Source: a virus
Length of the DNA: 64,000 nucleotides
Strand: one strand, 5' to 3'
Virus record (IMG/VR): IMGVR_UViG_3300037104_000796
Location: 62,001-126,000 of that record
Below the pieces are notes generated by a model. The model was given only the letters and a program-made list of their open reading frames with translations. It did no database searches and was not told where the DNA came from. Shown one piece after another: positions 25,248-34,635 of this stretch. The first letter of the stretch is position 1. Every line of letters begins with the position of its first letter. The translations under genes were made by a program, and so were the position numbers.

Positions 25248-26359
25248 TAGTCTATGTCCTCCTTAGATGCTTTTTCATAATATCTTCTGTTCATTAATTT
25301 CAATTTCACTATAATTTCTATTTGATGCCCGAGATCATCTATACTCATTTCTAAAAGTGTTAAAATATCTCGAATATCAACTCCATCTAAGATGTTCGTT
25401 AAATCATCATCTATTTTCTTTCTTTCATTTGCAGTTTCAATCTTTTTGTATTTGCAGTCCTTTAGTATATCTATAAATTTTGTAAGATTAAATAAGTGCA
25501 CATATTTATCAGGAACAATAATATCAGTATAATTGTTCTCTAATAATTTTATGGTTTCTCTTAAAGAAAGTTCTAAGATTGCGTCTAAAGTTACTCTTTG
25601 AAAAGCAGGTGAGAAATTGTTAATTTTAAAATCATATGAATCAATAGATGGGTCAAATATGTATACACCCTTTTCATTTCCAATATCACTTCTTTTTGTA
25701 TGATATGGAGAACCTATGTAGATAAAATTTCCTATTTCCTGTCTTTTATGAATGTGTCCTGAGAATAACTTTTTGATACTTCTGAATTTTAAAAAGTTTG
25801 TTCCTGAAGTTCTAATTTCACGCCCGTTATCATATTTAAATCCATTAATATCTGAGTGCGTAAATACATAATCAAACTTATTAGTACGAACATAATTTTC
25901 TTCTGTTTCTCTATTTCCAATCCAAGGAAGAATAAGTATTTTTGAATCACCATTTGTAAGAATCAAAGGCTTTTCATATACAAACACATTAGGAATGTAT
26001 TTAAATGCTACAATTGAGTTAACATCAGTATCATACTTTTTATATATGTCGTGATTTCCTGTTAGAAAATGCACAGGAAGAATTTCTGAAAGTTCAAGAA
26101 CAATGTCTATCGAGCTATTCATAACATAAATATCTAGCAATTGTCTATTGTCAAACCAGTCTCCAAGAATAAAAAGTATATCTCCGTTTCTAACGTGTTT
26201 TTTAAGATATGGAATGTAAAACTTTCTAAAAAATTGTACTTGATTTTGAAGCCATTCAAGAGCATTTGCTCTTACTCCAAAGTGTAAATCTGATAATAAA
26301 AATATGCGTTTATATTGTATGTCTTGAGTTTCAACTTTGTATTGTTTTAAGTCGGGCAT
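25247..26359 (-). CDS. 47: Recombination nuclease subunit (T4 gp47-like, Mre11/SbcD)
   Basis: 370 residues. Metallophosphoesterase motifs are in order: SDLHFG near 23, GDWFDNRQ near 66, GNHD near 99, HSD near 168 and GHIHKRQ near 197. It is the Mn-dependent nuclease of the gp46/gp47 complex used for end resection and host DNA breakdown. Operon with gp41-side genes upstream and small genes downstream. Confidence 0.95.
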   Translation of the reverse strand: MPDLKQYKVETQDIQYKRIFLLSDLHFGVRANALEWLQNQVQFFRKFYIPYLKKHVRNGDILFILGDWFDNRQLLDIYVMNSSIDIVLELSEILPVHFLTGNHDIYKKYDTDVNSIVAFKYIPNVFVYEKPLILTNGDSKILILPWIGNRETEENYVRTNKFDYVFTHSDINGFKYDNGREIRTSGTNFLKFRSIKKLFSGHIHKRQEIGNFIYIGSPYHTKRSDIGNEKGVYIFDPSIDSYDFKINNFSPAFQRVTLDAILELSLRETIKLLENNYTDIIVPDKYVHLFNLTKFIDILKDCKYKKIETANERKKIDDDLTNILDGVDIRDILTLLEMSIDDLGHQIEIIVKLKLMNRRYYEKASKEDID

Positions 26360-26379
26360 ATTAGTTTTGTTATTTTATG

Positions 26380-26856
26380 CTAAAACAGTCTCTTTGTTTT
26401 TATTCGTTTTGACAATCCGTATTTTTGGTTTAATTCTCTTAGTAAACCTTCTTTGTCCAAAACTCCAACTTCTGAATATAGCTGGTCATAATTAACTTGG
26501 AAAAATTCAGCAAACGCTATAAATATTTCCATGTTTGTATACTTTTTTTGTTCTAATAATTTTTGTTTGAAATAATAATACATTTTGATACGATCATTCC
26601 CATCTGCTCTTTTTGGCTTCTTATATTTTTCAAAATAAGGTGAAGCTTCAAAGATTGCATACATTTCGTCATCTAACATTTTTAACGTTCGATTTTCGAT
26701 AATGTTTTCTCCTAATTGGTCTTCATATAAAGCTAAGACACTATCATGAACTTTCATTACGCCACCAAAGTCTTCGTATGTTTGTTCACCTTGATTGTAA
26801 GAATTGTTAATGATCTTATCTTCTTTATGTTCAGCCGGGTCTTTTTTAAAATTCAT
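26380..26856 (-). CDS. Replication-region protein of unknown function
   Basis: 158 residues, soluble and highly charged. Predicted helices in the second half (RIKMYYYFKQKLLEQ; MEIFIAFAEFFQVNYDQLY). It lies between the gp41 helicase and gp47 genes with short spacings, so a role in helicase loading or recombination is possible. I cannot match it to gp59 or gp61 by motif. Confidence 0.65.
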   Translation of the reverse strand: MNFKKDPAEHKEDKIINNSYNQGEQTYEDFGGVMKVHDSVLALYEDQLGENIIENRTLKMLDDEMYAIFEASPYFEKYKKPKRADGNDRIKMYYYFKQKLLEQKKYTNMEIFIAFAEFFQVNYDQLYSEVGVLDKEGLLRELNQKYGLSKRIKTKRLF

Positions 26857-26868
26857 TTTTTAAGTTAT

Positions 26869-28362
26869 TTAAAATAAGTTATTTCCTGTTATATTTGTGA
26901 ATTCTGTAGTTAAATTTAAATCTCTTTCTTCCCCAAGTGGTTGTTCCAATATGGAAGTGTTTTTATTAATTGCTGTATGTATATCTATAGTAGTTGATTT
27001 TCCGAACTGTCCTCTTGGATTTTTATGTCCTGCCATTATTTGATTGATGAAGAATTCCATGTCCTGAATAGGTGAATTTCGATCTTCTTCAATTCTTGCA
27101 TATTTCCAATCTATTGTATATCGTTTTCGAGTATTTTCATATCCTGCAACTCTATTGGCCAAACACTTTAAGTAATATTCGCCTCTTGCTTTCATTTCAG
27201 CATTTGTTACAATACCGAATAAAATATCAACAGTATGTAATAAACCAGCAGATTCTGCAATTGAACCAAGTCCTAAGTCATTAGCTTCCCATCCACTTCT
27301 ATTCGTTTGTGTTACTGAAATAATAGCCCAGTTATTTTGCTGACCCATTGCTCTAATATCCTCAGAAATTTGTTTGATTTTTATGTAAGTGTTTTCACTA
27401 TTAGGATTTCTCCAATTCTTCATAATGTTGATATAATCGATAAAGATGTTATCGAATTTATATCCTAAAATTTCCTGTGCTTTTAACAAATAAGCTGTCA
27501 TATCATTTGCAGATGCAGTTGAAGAAGGAAATTCTTTAACATGTAATTCACCTAAAGGCTTTAAAGCATGTTGTCTTAAATGCGTAAGTTTTTGTTTAAC
27601 TAAAGGTTGATCTTTAACAAATTCATCATATTCATCTAATGGAACATTTAACATATTTGCTCCAATTCTCATATTCACAAGTTCTTCTTGCAATTCTAAT
27701 GTGATATAAGCTGTGTTATGTCCTTGCATTACCGATTTTGCTGCCATATTACACATCCACATTGATTTACCAGATTTTGGCATACCAAAGAGAACCATAA
27801 GTGATCCTTTCCAATAACCACCTTTAGTACACAAGTCAATATATTCATAACCTGTAGATGTACGAGCTAATCTCGTTTGTAAGTGAGAAGTGGGATCGAA
27901 GAAATTCTTTCCTAAATCAAAAGTAAAATCAACAACTGTTTCGCTAGATAACATATGCCTTACTTTTTCAACTACTTCACTGGCATTTTCGGCACTTACT
28001 TTTGTAGTTTTCATATAGGCGATCGCTTTTCGCATAACCATATCCAAGTTTCGAACTTGAATCCACGGGCCTACATTATTATCTAACCATTCATTACCAT
28101 ATTGCGTTAGAAGTTGTTTCGAATTATAAAGACCATCAACCATATCAATGTTAAACTTTTCACTTAATCCTTTCATTTGAATTAACTGAATCATTTGATC
28201 TTTTGAAGGAGGCTCTTTATATTGTAGAGAATACTCTTTAGCTATCTCGAATATTTCTCTAATGTTCTGATTTGTGAAAAAATCAGGTTTTGCAGTATTG
28301 AGAAATATTGCGTTGTCTAAGATGTAATGATAGAAGATTTGTTCCTGATACGCCGATATCAT
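26869..28362 (-). CDS. 41: Replicative DNA helicase (T4 gp41-like, DnaB family)
   Basis: 497 residues, matching T4 gp41 (475). Walker A GMPKSGKS is near residue 190 within LMVLFGMPKSGKSMWMCN. The following NTAYITLELQEE and the FDNIFIDYINIMKN Walker B strand are DnaB-type. Further motifs are ISVTQTNRSGWEA (motif H3/sensor) and ANRVAGYENTRKRYTIDW near the end. It drives the replication fork 5' to 3' with a primase partner. No primase is visible in this window. Confidence 0.93.
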   Translation of the reverse strand: MISAYQEQIFYHYILDNAIFLNTAKPDFFTNQNIREIFEIAKEYSLQYKEPPSKDQMIQLIQMKGLSEKFNIDMVDGLYNSKQLLTQYGNEWLDNNVGPWIQVRNLDMVMRKAIAYMKTTKVSAENASEVVEKVRHMLSSETVVDFTFDLGKNFFDPTSHLQTRLARTSTGYEYIDLCTKGGYWKGSLMVLFGMPKSGKSMWMCNMAAKSVMQGHNTAYITLELQEELVNMRIGANMLNVPLDEYDEFVKDQPLVKQKLTHLRQHALKPLGELHVKEFPSSTASANDMTAYLLKAQEILGYKFDNIFIDYINIMKNWRNPNSENTYIKIKQISEDIRAMGQQNNWAIISVTQTNRSGWEANDLGLGSIAESAGLLHTVDILFGIVTNAEMKARGEYYLKCLANRVAGYENTRKRYTIDWKYARIEEDRNSPIQDMEFFINQIMAGHKNPRGQFGKSTTIDIHTAINKNTSILEQPLGEERDLNLTTEFTNITGNNLF

Positions 28363-28445
28363 ATGAATATATATTATATTAGTTTACTTTTATATGATGA
28401 AAAAAATAAATAGATTTCGAATGAACTTTAAAAAACTGTTAAATT

Positions 28446-29345
28446 ATGAAATGCCAAGAATGTAATAAAGAAGTAAAAAATTTAAAAGCTTTATCCACCC
28501 ATATTCAATTTAAACACGGAAATAATAAAAAGGAATATTATGACAAATGGTTAAAAACGAGTAAAGAAGGATTTTGCAAAATGTGTGGAAAACCAACCGA
28601 ATTTTATATTCTAAATTATGGATATAAAGTATATTGTTCTAATAAATGTATGAGCGACGATTATGTTAAAGAAAAAACTCTGCATAATCCGATGCATACT
28701 AATTCTGCTAAATTAAATCAACGAAATACAAATTTAAAACGATATAATGTAACACAAAATACAAAACGACCTGAAATTAAGCAGCAAATAATTGATACAA
28801 ATAAAAAATTATATGGTGTTAACAATGTTTCTCAAGATCCAACTATAAAAGCAAAAGCTTTAAAATCAAGAGAGGATACGAATATGAAAAATCATGGTGT
28901 TAAAAGTAGTTTTTCTGTTCCGTACGTTCGAACTAAAATTAAAAGAGCACTTATGTTAAATCATGGAGTTGAAAATCCTATGCAAAATCAAGAAATATTT
29001 AACAAATCGCAAAAAACTCGTTTTCTTTTACATAAATTTAAAAATAAAGATTTATATTATCAAGGTTCATATGAATTACATTTTTTAGAAACATTTTTTG
29101 ATAAATTTCCAGATATTACTAGAGGCCCTTCTATTAAATATGTGTTTAATAATAAAATTAAAATACATCATCCAGATTTTTATATTCCAAGTTTAAATTT
29201 GATTATTGAAATTAAAAATTCATATTTATATAAAAAATATTATGATTCTATTAAAGCTAAAGAAAAAGGCGCTCTAAAAGTCGGATATAAATACATAATT
29301 ATTGTAGAAAAAAATTATGATAAATTTTTAGATTCAATTAATTGA
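28446..29345 (+). CDS. Zinc-finger homing endonuclease with PD-(D/E)XK-like domain
   Basis: 299 residues on the plus strand. N-terminal C2H2-like finger (CQECNKEVKNLKALSTH...H) and a CxxC...CxxxC knuckle. Then several repeats with the core (N)HGV(E/K)NPxQ seen in NUMOD-type DNA readers. C-terminal nuclease: HHPDFYIPSLNLIIEIKNSY with a preceding Glu. It is paralogous to the minus-strand protein at 48608. It sits between gp41 and small genes and overlaps the converging gene at 29315 by 31 bases. Confidence 0.85.
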   Translation: MKCQECNKEVKNLKALSTHIQFKHGNNKKEYYDKWLKTSKEGFCKMCGKPTEFYILNYGYKVYCSNKCMSDDYVKEKTLHNPMHTNSAKLNQRNTNLKRYNVTQNTKRPEIKQQIIDTNKKLYGVNNVSQDPTIKAKALKSREDTNMKNHGVKSSFSVPYVRTKIKRALMLNHGVENPMQNQEIFNKSQKTRFLLHKFKNKDLYYQGSYELHFLETFFDKFPDITRGPSIKYVFNNKIKIHHPDFYIPSLNLIIEIKNSYLYKKYYDSIKAKEKGALKVGYKYIIIVEKNYDKFLDSIN

Positions 29346-29575
29346 GTTAATGCTTTTTCTAATAGTATTGCTTTTCTGCCCTGTTTCCACGCTATATTAA
29401 TAATCATATCAATATCTACATCACCATTATTAAATTGTTTCCTGATATGTTCTTTCCAATGTTCACCGAATTGTGCAGTAACAAATGGTTTCTCGGCTTT
29501 TTTATCTATTTCTTCAATAAGTTCTTCAGTATTCATTTTTATAAGTGTTTTATTTGTTATATTCATTTTTCCCAT
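29315..29575 (-). CDS. Small acidic helical protein
   Basis: Up to 86 residues; starts at MNITNK or MNTEEL inside the frame are also possible, and the first overlaps the previous gene. Helical with alternating charges (EELIEEIDKKAEKPF; AWKQGRKAILLEKAL). The 3' end overlaps the converging homing endonuclease gene. Function unknown. Confidence 0.55.
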   Translation of the reverse strand: MGKMNITNKTLIKMNTEELIEEIDKKAEKPFVTAQFGEHWKEHIRKQFNNGDVDIDMIINIAWKQGRKAILLEKALTQLIESKNLS

Positions 29576-29838
29576 AAATGTTTACTTACTTTGTAACTCG
29601 AATATTTTCCTTTTTCTAAATATCCTAACTTAACCAATTCGTCAAGATCATCAGATAAAAAAGATGATAGTCTTACACGAGTTTTCATAAAAGCTTCATG
29701 TGTTTTGAATTCATCGTCATATCTTCTTTCAGAATCTAAAAAGGAAACGATTTCAAATAAGAGGTCTATAAGTGTTGGATTTTCAATTATCCCAATAAGA
29801 TTTTTGATTTTTACAACATTGTGATTTACGGGCTTCAT
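29563..29838 (-). CDS. Small protein, possibly winged-helix
   Basis: 91 residues. Helices LIDLLFEIVSFLDSE and HEAFMKTRVRLSSFL, then LDELVKLGYLEKGKYSSYKVSKHLW, which resembles a winged-helix recognition helix and wing. It might be a small transcription regulator. It directly follows the uvsX terminator region and is coupled to the 86-residue gene. Evidence is only secondary-structure pattern. Confidence 0.6.
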   Translation of the reverse strand: MKPVNHNVVKIKNLIGIIENPTLIDLLFEIVSFLDSERRYDDEFKTHEAFMKTRVRLSSFLSDDLDELVKLGYLEKGKYSSYKVSKHLWEK

Positions 29839-29861
29839 GTTTAAGTGGTTTAGATTTATAA

Positions 29862-29897
29862 TGAAAAAAAGGTCTATAGTTTTGCTACAGACCTTTA
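29862..29897 (-). terminator. Rho-independent terminator after uvsX
   Basis: Minus strand: AAAGGTCTGTAG-CAAAA-CTATAGACCTTTTTTT, a 12-pair stem with one G-U pair and a T run. Confidence 0.85.
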
Positions 29898-29916
29898 ATA
29901 AAATGTTAAAAAATGA

Positions 29917-31275
29917 TTATATCTCGTAGGGAGTAGGTTCTTCACTAAATTCTCCAAAATCTTCAACACCATTATCATCACCAATGTTAATATCTCCCAT
30001 TTCAGCGTCATCCATAAGATCACCTGTAACTTCAGCTAAATCTTCAAGAGATTCGATACTTGGAAGCATAAAAGTCTTCTTGATAATATTATCATCTAAC
30101 AAATGAAGAACTTCTTCAGTAAATACTTTTGGTGTATATAGTTCAGCTATAGGAACTTCTCCGTGTAAATGTTCACAAACTAATTTACGAGCAGTATCTT
30201 TAGATTGAGCATATCGAGTTCCATCATCTCCAATTTTTAATCCTTCTTGGGGAATTAAAAAATCACGGCATTTCTTTTGTTCTGCCGCAGGAAGTTTATT
30301 GAATTCTTTTGGAGTTATCATATTTCCTCTTACTATTCCGCATGTGTCCCAATTTACGAATTTTTCAAGTCCTACGTAAGGATTTGGTTTTTTGTAGAAT
30401 GGAATATGAATTTGAACTTTAATAGGACGTGCAAATCTTTGTTTGAAAGGATGAACTGTAACAACAATACCAACTTTAGTGTATTTGTCAAGTCCTTGAT
30501 TTTTTACATGTTCTTCTGAATCTTTATCAGAAAGTTTGGATTTTGAAAGAACAAAAATAATTGATGAATTGTATTTTGTACCACCTCCACCAGAAATTTC
30601 ATCGCCAGGTCTAAATCCGCCAATAGCTGCATATACGTGATTGCATATAATAAATGGAATGCCATTCTTAGCAAAATCAGTTCCGATAACTCTAAACATT
30701 CTACGAATAGATTGTTGTTTAGTCATATCACGCTTTCCAGAACCTGCCGTTGTGTCTTCTTTTTCTTTCGTTGAAGATAAATTTCCAAGAGAATCAAGAA
30801 CTACCATAATTTTTGGAGGAGTTTTTCCCTGTCCTCTTATAGTTGCAATTGTTTCATTTAACTTAGCAGCTAAAGTAGCAAATTCTTCAATTGTGTTAAC
30901 ATTTTCAATACGAAATTTTGTGGTGTCAATTCCAAGACGTTTAACAAAGTCAACGTCAATTGAACCTTCTGAATCATAATAGATCGGAAAATAATCCATT
31001 GCTTGCGCACTTCTAACAATAGAACACGCAAGATATGTTTTTCCTGTTCCTTCTTGTCCTGCAAACATTAATGATCTTCGATTCGGCATACCACCAAATA
31101 ATGATCCGCTTAGTGCAGCGTTAAGAATGTACGAACCTGTGGGAATCCACTCATCGATTTTTGCATAAATACTATCCTCTATGATTGCTCCGTCTGGGGA
31201 GAATTTGCTCAACATATCATTGAGTTCACTGAATGAGGATTTTTGAGACTTTTCTGTAGATACTCGTTTGGCCAT
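29917..31275 (-). CDS. uvsX: RecA-like recombinase UvsX
   Basis: 452 residues, somewhat longer than T4 UvsX (391). Walker A GQEGTGKT is at 73-80 after SYILNAALSGSLFGG. Walker B region is KIMVVLDSLGNL, followed by KRDMTKQQSIRRMFRVIG and the L2-like segment with FIICNHVYA and EISGGGGTKYNSS. It promotes strand exchange for recombination-dependent replication. The C-terminal 40 residues are acidic (DDAEMGDINIGDDNG), like other RecA-type tails. It ends its operon at a strong terminator. Confidence 0.94.
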   Translation of the reverse strand: MAKRVSTEKSQKSSFSELNDMLSKFSPDGAIIEDSIYAKIDEWIPTGSYILNAALSGSLFGGMPNRRSLMFAGQEGTGKTYLACSIVRSAQAMDYFPIYYDSEGSIDVDFVKRLGIDTTKFRIENVNTIEEFATLAAKLNETIATIRGQGKTPPKIMVVLDSLGNLSSTKEKEDTTAGSGKRDMTKQQSIRRMFRVIGTDFAKNGIPFIICNHVYAAIGGFRPGDEISGGGGTKYNSSIIFVLSKSKLSDKDSEEHVKNQGLDKYTKVGIVVTVHPFKQRFARPIKVQIHIPFYKKPNPYVGLEKFVNWDTCGIVRGNMITPKEFNKLPAAEQKKCRDFLIPQEGLKIGDDGTRYAQSKDTARKLVCEHLHGEVPIAELYTPKVFTEEVLHLLDDNIIKKTFMLPSIESLEDLAEVTGDLMDDAEMGDINIGDDNGVEDFGEFSEEPTPYEI

Positions 31276-31349
31276 AATTTAATATTTTCTTTATTATTCT
31301 ATTAAATTATAGCCAAAAAGTTTTAACAATGTGTATAATAATTTGACAA

Positions 31350-32225
31350 TTATGCCATACCTGTATTCTTTAATTTTTGTGCCATTTTGTAAGGTTGATC
31401 TTGACTATAATCAGTTTTGATAGCATCGTAAGCTTGTACAAGTTGTTGTAATCCTGAAATATTTATGCCAGCAACTAATTTTTTTCCAATTTCTTCTTTA
31501 CTAATATTGAATGAATATCCTCTTTTTATATCTGCGATAACATTTTCTAATGCTTTATCAAGAGTAGCACCCATTTGTGTTTTTATTTTATCAATTTCTA
31601 TTACAAGTTTTTTATCTAATACAGGTTTTTTCAAATCGCCATATTTTTTAGCTCTTGCTTTTTGTGCAACTGAAGGAATTGGATCACCCCATTGTGGTTT
31701 GTTTGTTTGTAACGGGTCTACTTTTTGTCTTTCTGTACCTCTTTGTAATGATAATTCCTGACGTTCTGCATCTTTTGAAATAGCTTCGACCGTTAAATCT
31801 TCAAAATCTTGATTCTGCATCATTTTATCGATAATATCAATGATTTGATTCATATCGAAAAAATCATTAGTAACTGATCTACGTCTTCTTCTCCCTGCAT
31901 AAAATTGTTCACCTTTAGCTTCAAATTTTCCTTTTCCGGGTGTAACTTCAAAAATACGAAATTTATTTCTTTTATCGTCATGAGGCGCAATCATAAAAAT
32001 TGGTTCGCCATCTTTTTTTCCAATAACAGCTATATTAGTTGCATCTTTTAAAGCTTTCTTTATCGTGTTAGGATCGAATTTCTTTAATGGGGTGATTGTA
32101 CTATTTTCTCCGGCATAATCATAACCATATCCATGTCCTTTGCCATAGCGATATGCTAAATATGTAATCCAGTGTTTTGGCAAACCCTTAAATACCGTGG
32201 CTTCATTAATATTTTGAATATTCAT
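31350..32225 (-). CDS. Basic protein with short tag-like start
   Basis: 291 residues. It starts MNIQNINEATVF: I-N-E at 6-8 resembles the tag front but no SDPI follows. A WYL-like or small beta domain comes next (NIAVIGKKDGEPIFMIAPHDDKRNKFRIFEV), then a run of Arg (GRRRRRS) and a helical C-terminal half (LVIEIDKIKTQMGATLDKALEN). It is coded next to two tagged genes in the same direction, suggesting it also goes into the head. Unrecognised. Confidence 0.65.
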   Translation of the reverse strand: MNIQNINEATVFKGLPKHWITYLAYRYGKGHGYGYDYAGENSTITPLKKFDPNTIKKALKDATNIAVIGKKDGEPIFMIAPHDDKRNKFRIFEVTPGKGKFEAKGEQFYAGRRRRRSVTNDFFDMNQIIDIIDKMMQNQDFEDLTVEAISKDAERQELSLQRGTERQKVDPLQTNKPQWGDPIPSVAQKARAKKYGDLKKPVLDKKLVIEIDKIKTQMGATLDKALENVIADIKRGYSFNISKEEIGKKLVAGINISGLQQLVQAYDAIKTDYSQDQPYKMAQKLKNTGMA

Positions 32226-32234
32226 TTATATGAA

Positions 32235-32924
32235 TTATTTTACGAATTGACGAAATGGAAATTTAACATAATATGTGCCATAGTTTTTGTATAAACTTAC
32301 ACCATTATTTCTTGCAGTTGTTGCTATTCTTGACATTGTACTACCCAAATATCTTTTATTATAGCCGGTAACATTCTCGGGTCCTCCTGAAGTATAGCCA
32401 CTATAACTTGCTCCTTCAACATGAGGAATATCAACGAATAAACCTTCATTACTCTCATAAGGATATGGCGACATAGTACTTATACGTACATCCATTCCAA
32501 AAACTCTTTTCATATGTTTAACAAACTTTTCTGCGAAAGGCATTACAATTGCTCTTTTTCTATCGAGTTCGGCTTCGTATTTTGCTTTATCATCAGCAAC
32601 TTTTTCTTTTTTAACGCTGCCGGCTTCTTCATGTCCTAACGATACTGCTTTTTCAAGAAATATCTGAGCAACTCTTGAATCTTTACCTGCAATTTGTGCA
32701 GCAGCTAAATAACGACGATAGGCTTTTTCTTTATCTTTGATTAACTTACACATCGTTTCAGCTAGATCAGTAGCAGAAACATGTCTTTTCTGTTGAGCTT
32801 TTGTAAAAATATCATTAACTCTTTGGATATCTTTAGCATCAGGTTTTTGTCCAATACCTAAATCATGAATAGGATCTGAATCTTCTACAAATTTTTCATA
32901 CAATTGTTCTCTTACTAATTTCAC
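32235..32924 (-). CDS. Tagged protein with Sel1-like helical domain
   Basis: 229 residues. Tag: LYE-KF...SDPIHDLGIG after MKLVREQ. The domain after it, KLIKDKEKAYRRYLAAAQIAG...VAQIFLEKAVSLGH, looks like a pair of Sel1/TPR-type helices and is shared with the next gene upstream. The C-terminal part (AEKFVKHMKRVFGMDVRIS...) is separate and Tyr/Gly-rich, with GASYSGYTSGGPENV. Probably a capsid-targeted effector; activity unknown. Confidence 0.82.
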   Translation of the reverse strand: MKLVREQLYEKFVEDSDPIHDLGIGQKPDAKDIQRVNDIFTKAQQKRHVSATDLAETMCKLIKDKEKAYRRYLAAAQIAGKDSRVAQIFLEKAVSLGHEEAGSVKKEKVADDKAKYEAELDRKRAIVMPFAEKFVKHMKRVFGMDVRISTMSPYPYESNEGLFVDIPHVEGASYSGYTSGGPENVTGYNKRYLGSTMSRIATTARNNGVSLYKNYGTYYVKFPFRQFVK

Positions 32925-32933
32925 AATCTTGAA

Positions 32934-33278
32934 TTATTTTATACCAGCAAGTTCGCCAGCTCTTTTAAGAAATACTCTTGTTACGTCCCAATGCTCGCCT
33001 CCAATCTTGGCAGCTGCAACATAACGTCTATATGCTTTTTTAGGGTCTTGAATTAATTTGCCCATGGTGGTTGCTAGTGAAATTTCTTTTTTAGAATTTC
33101 CTCCGGCTTTTGAAACAATAGCTTCGACACGCATTCTATCTTTTGGTTCAGGACTGACCCATCGATATTTTTTTTGTAATTCGTCTCTGTATTTTGGTAA
33201 TAGGCCGATGCCTAAATCCATGATAGGATCACTTTCTTCTGAAAACTTTTCGTATAACGATTCTTTTACAAGTTTCAC
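32934..33278 (-). CDS. Tagged protein, short paralogue of the neighbour
   Basis: 114 residues. Tag: LYE-KF...SDPIMDLGIG after MKLVKES. The remainder (SLATTMGKLIQDPKKAYRRYVAAAKIGG...VFLKRAGELAG) matches the helical domain of the protein at 32235. Tandem duplication is the simplest explanation. It lacks the neighbour's C-terminal domain. Confidence 0.85.
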   Translation of the reverse strand: MKLVKESLYEKFSEESDPIMDLGIGLLPKYRDELQKKYRWVSPEPKDRMRVEAIVSKAGGNSKKEISLATTMGKLIQDPKKAYRRYVAAAKIGGEHWDVTRVFLKRAGELAGIK

Positions 33279-33288
33279 TTCATTGACA

Positions 33289-33693
33289 TTATTTTAGATT
33301 GACTAATAGTCGCTTTAATCTCCAAAAGATTCGCTTTTCAGCGTCTTCTTTTGTTAAAAATCCAGCCCAATCTATTTCGTCTTTTTGTAACTTGTCTTTG
33401 TCAATTTGTATTTGCTCGTTTAAAATTATGATATAAAAATAAACTTTTTTGTATATGTTGCCTTTTGGATCTGTATAACTTATATATCCTTCTGTAGTAG
33501 GATCAATTTGGTCAGCAGAAAATTCGATTCCTATTTCTTCTTTTGTTTCTCTTAAAGCTGCGGTAATTTTGTCTTCACCTTCTTCGATGTGGCCTTTTGG
33601 AATACTGTACGTATCATACCACTTTTGTCCTTTAGGATGTTCTAAAAGAATTTTATTGTCATAGATAATGACTAAACCTGCAGACTCAACCAT
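33289..33693 (-). CDS. Nudix hydrolase
   Basis: 134 residues from MVESAGLVII; the start at 33693 follows the upstream stop by one base (TAACATG), while the longer in-frame ATGs lie inside the previous gene. The Nudix box is complete: G-H-I-E-E-G-E-D-K-I-T-A-A-L-R-E-T-K-E-E, then IG. Nudix enzymes split nucleoside diphosphates linked to another group (NTPs, ADP-ribose, NADH, RNA caps). The substrate here is not evident. T4 also has one (NudE). Confidence 0.9.
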   Translation of the reverse strand: MVESAGLVIIYDNKILLEHPKGQKWYDTYSIPKGHIEEGEDKITAALRETKEEIGIEFSADQIDPTTEGYISYTDPKGNIYKKVYFYIIILNEQIQIDKDKLQKDEIDWAGFLTKEDAEKRIFWRLKRLLVNLK

Positions 33694-33694
33694 G

Positions 33695-33967
33695 TTAAAA
33701 AGTAGCAATCCAAACTTTATTAAAGTCAGCCCAATCATAAAGTTGTTGCCAAACAAAATCAAATTCATCTTCATCAGTTGTGCCTTCAAGATCATTTAGC
33801 ATATCTTCATAATCCATAGCTTCATCTTCATCAACTTTTTCTGTAACTTCGTCTTGTTTTGCTTTTAAAGCAGGAATTAATTCTGAAATAAAGCTTTCAA
33901 AATCATTATCGTCTTCATATTTTTGCCAAATTTCAGACACATCAATTTTAAATTTCCAATTTGCCAT
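33695..33967 (-). CDS. Small acidic protein
   Basis: 90 residues, strongly acidic (KYEDDNDFES; KVDEDEAMDYEDMLNDLE), with Trp-rich ends (MANWKFKIDVSEIWQ; WQQLYDWADFNKVW). Tightly coupled to the Nudix gene. Acidic small phage proteins are often DNA mimics or inhibitors, but nothing specific is visible here. Confidence 0.65.
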   Translation of the reverse strand: MANWKFKIDVSEIWQKYEDDNDFESFISELIPALKAKQDEVTEKVDEDEAMDYEDMLNDLEGTTDEDEFDFVWQQLYDWADFNKVWIATF

Positions 33968-33985
33968 AATAAAGTTTTATTTTAT

Positions 33986-34624
33986 TTATTCAACATCGAT
34001 TTCTGAATTGTTGTTTTCTGCAACCAATTCTCTTTCAGACATGATTAAACAAACTTCATACAGATTTATTGGACGACACCATCCAAAAACTCCACACGCA
34101 ACATTTCTATTATCAATACCGCAGTCCCACGCCAAACCTGGAGCTTGGAATCTTCCGTGTACGTGGCCGTACAAATGCCATGAACCGTGAATCTTTCTAT
34201 TCCATGATGCCATTGGATAATGACATAACACAATGTGAATATTCAGAGTTCCACGTGAAAATGTGAAGTCCTTTATTTGAGTTATTTCATTGAAGTTACC
34301 AAGATGGGATATATTTTTGTCGTGATTTCCAAGAATGAGGTGTTTATTTCCATTCATACGAGCAATCCACTTTTCAGCATCTTTTCTTTTACCTAAAGAT
34401 ATATCGCCGATAATATAAACTTCATCTTTCTTTTCTACGTATTTATTGAAAACTTCTTTAAGAAGCCATTCGTCGTGTTCTTCACGGGTAGTAGGTCTAT
34501 TACATATGTCCACCATCTTTGGGTGTTGTGCATGCAAATCAGCAGTAAACCAAATATGCTGCATTTCTTTTATTAGATTGTCATCTAATTTGTCTAAAAT
34601 ATCTTTTTGTATGTTCATATTCAT
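33986..34624 (-). CDS. Calcineurin-like metallophosphoesterase
   Basis: About 212 residues from MNMNIQKD; a longer frame would start inside the promoter. Motifs: IWFTADLHAQHPK, VYIIGDISLGKR, LILGNHDKN, LCHYPMASWN and HLYGHVHGR, giving a full metal site. The family hydrolyses phosphoesters in nucleotides, nucleic acids or proteins. Several phages carry a similar stand-alone enzyme. It follows a strong promoter element at 34636-34677. Confidence 0.87.
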   Translation of the reverse strand: MNMNIQKDILDKLDDNLIKEMQHIWFTADLHAQHPKMVDICNRPTTREEHDEWLLKEVFNKYVEKKDEVYIIGDISLGKRKDAEKWIARMNGNKHLILGNHDKNISHLGNFNEITQIKDFTFSRGTLNIHIVLCHYPMASWNRKIHGSWHLYGHVHGRFQAPGLAWDCGIDNRNVACGVFGWCRPINLYEVCLIMSERELVAENNNSEIDVE

Positions 34625-34635
34625 TTTAAGTTTGT

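Noticed and set aside
26380-26856. Helicase loader gp59 or primase gp61 identity for the gene next to gp41
   Set aside because: Position is suggestive but no motif of either protein is visible.
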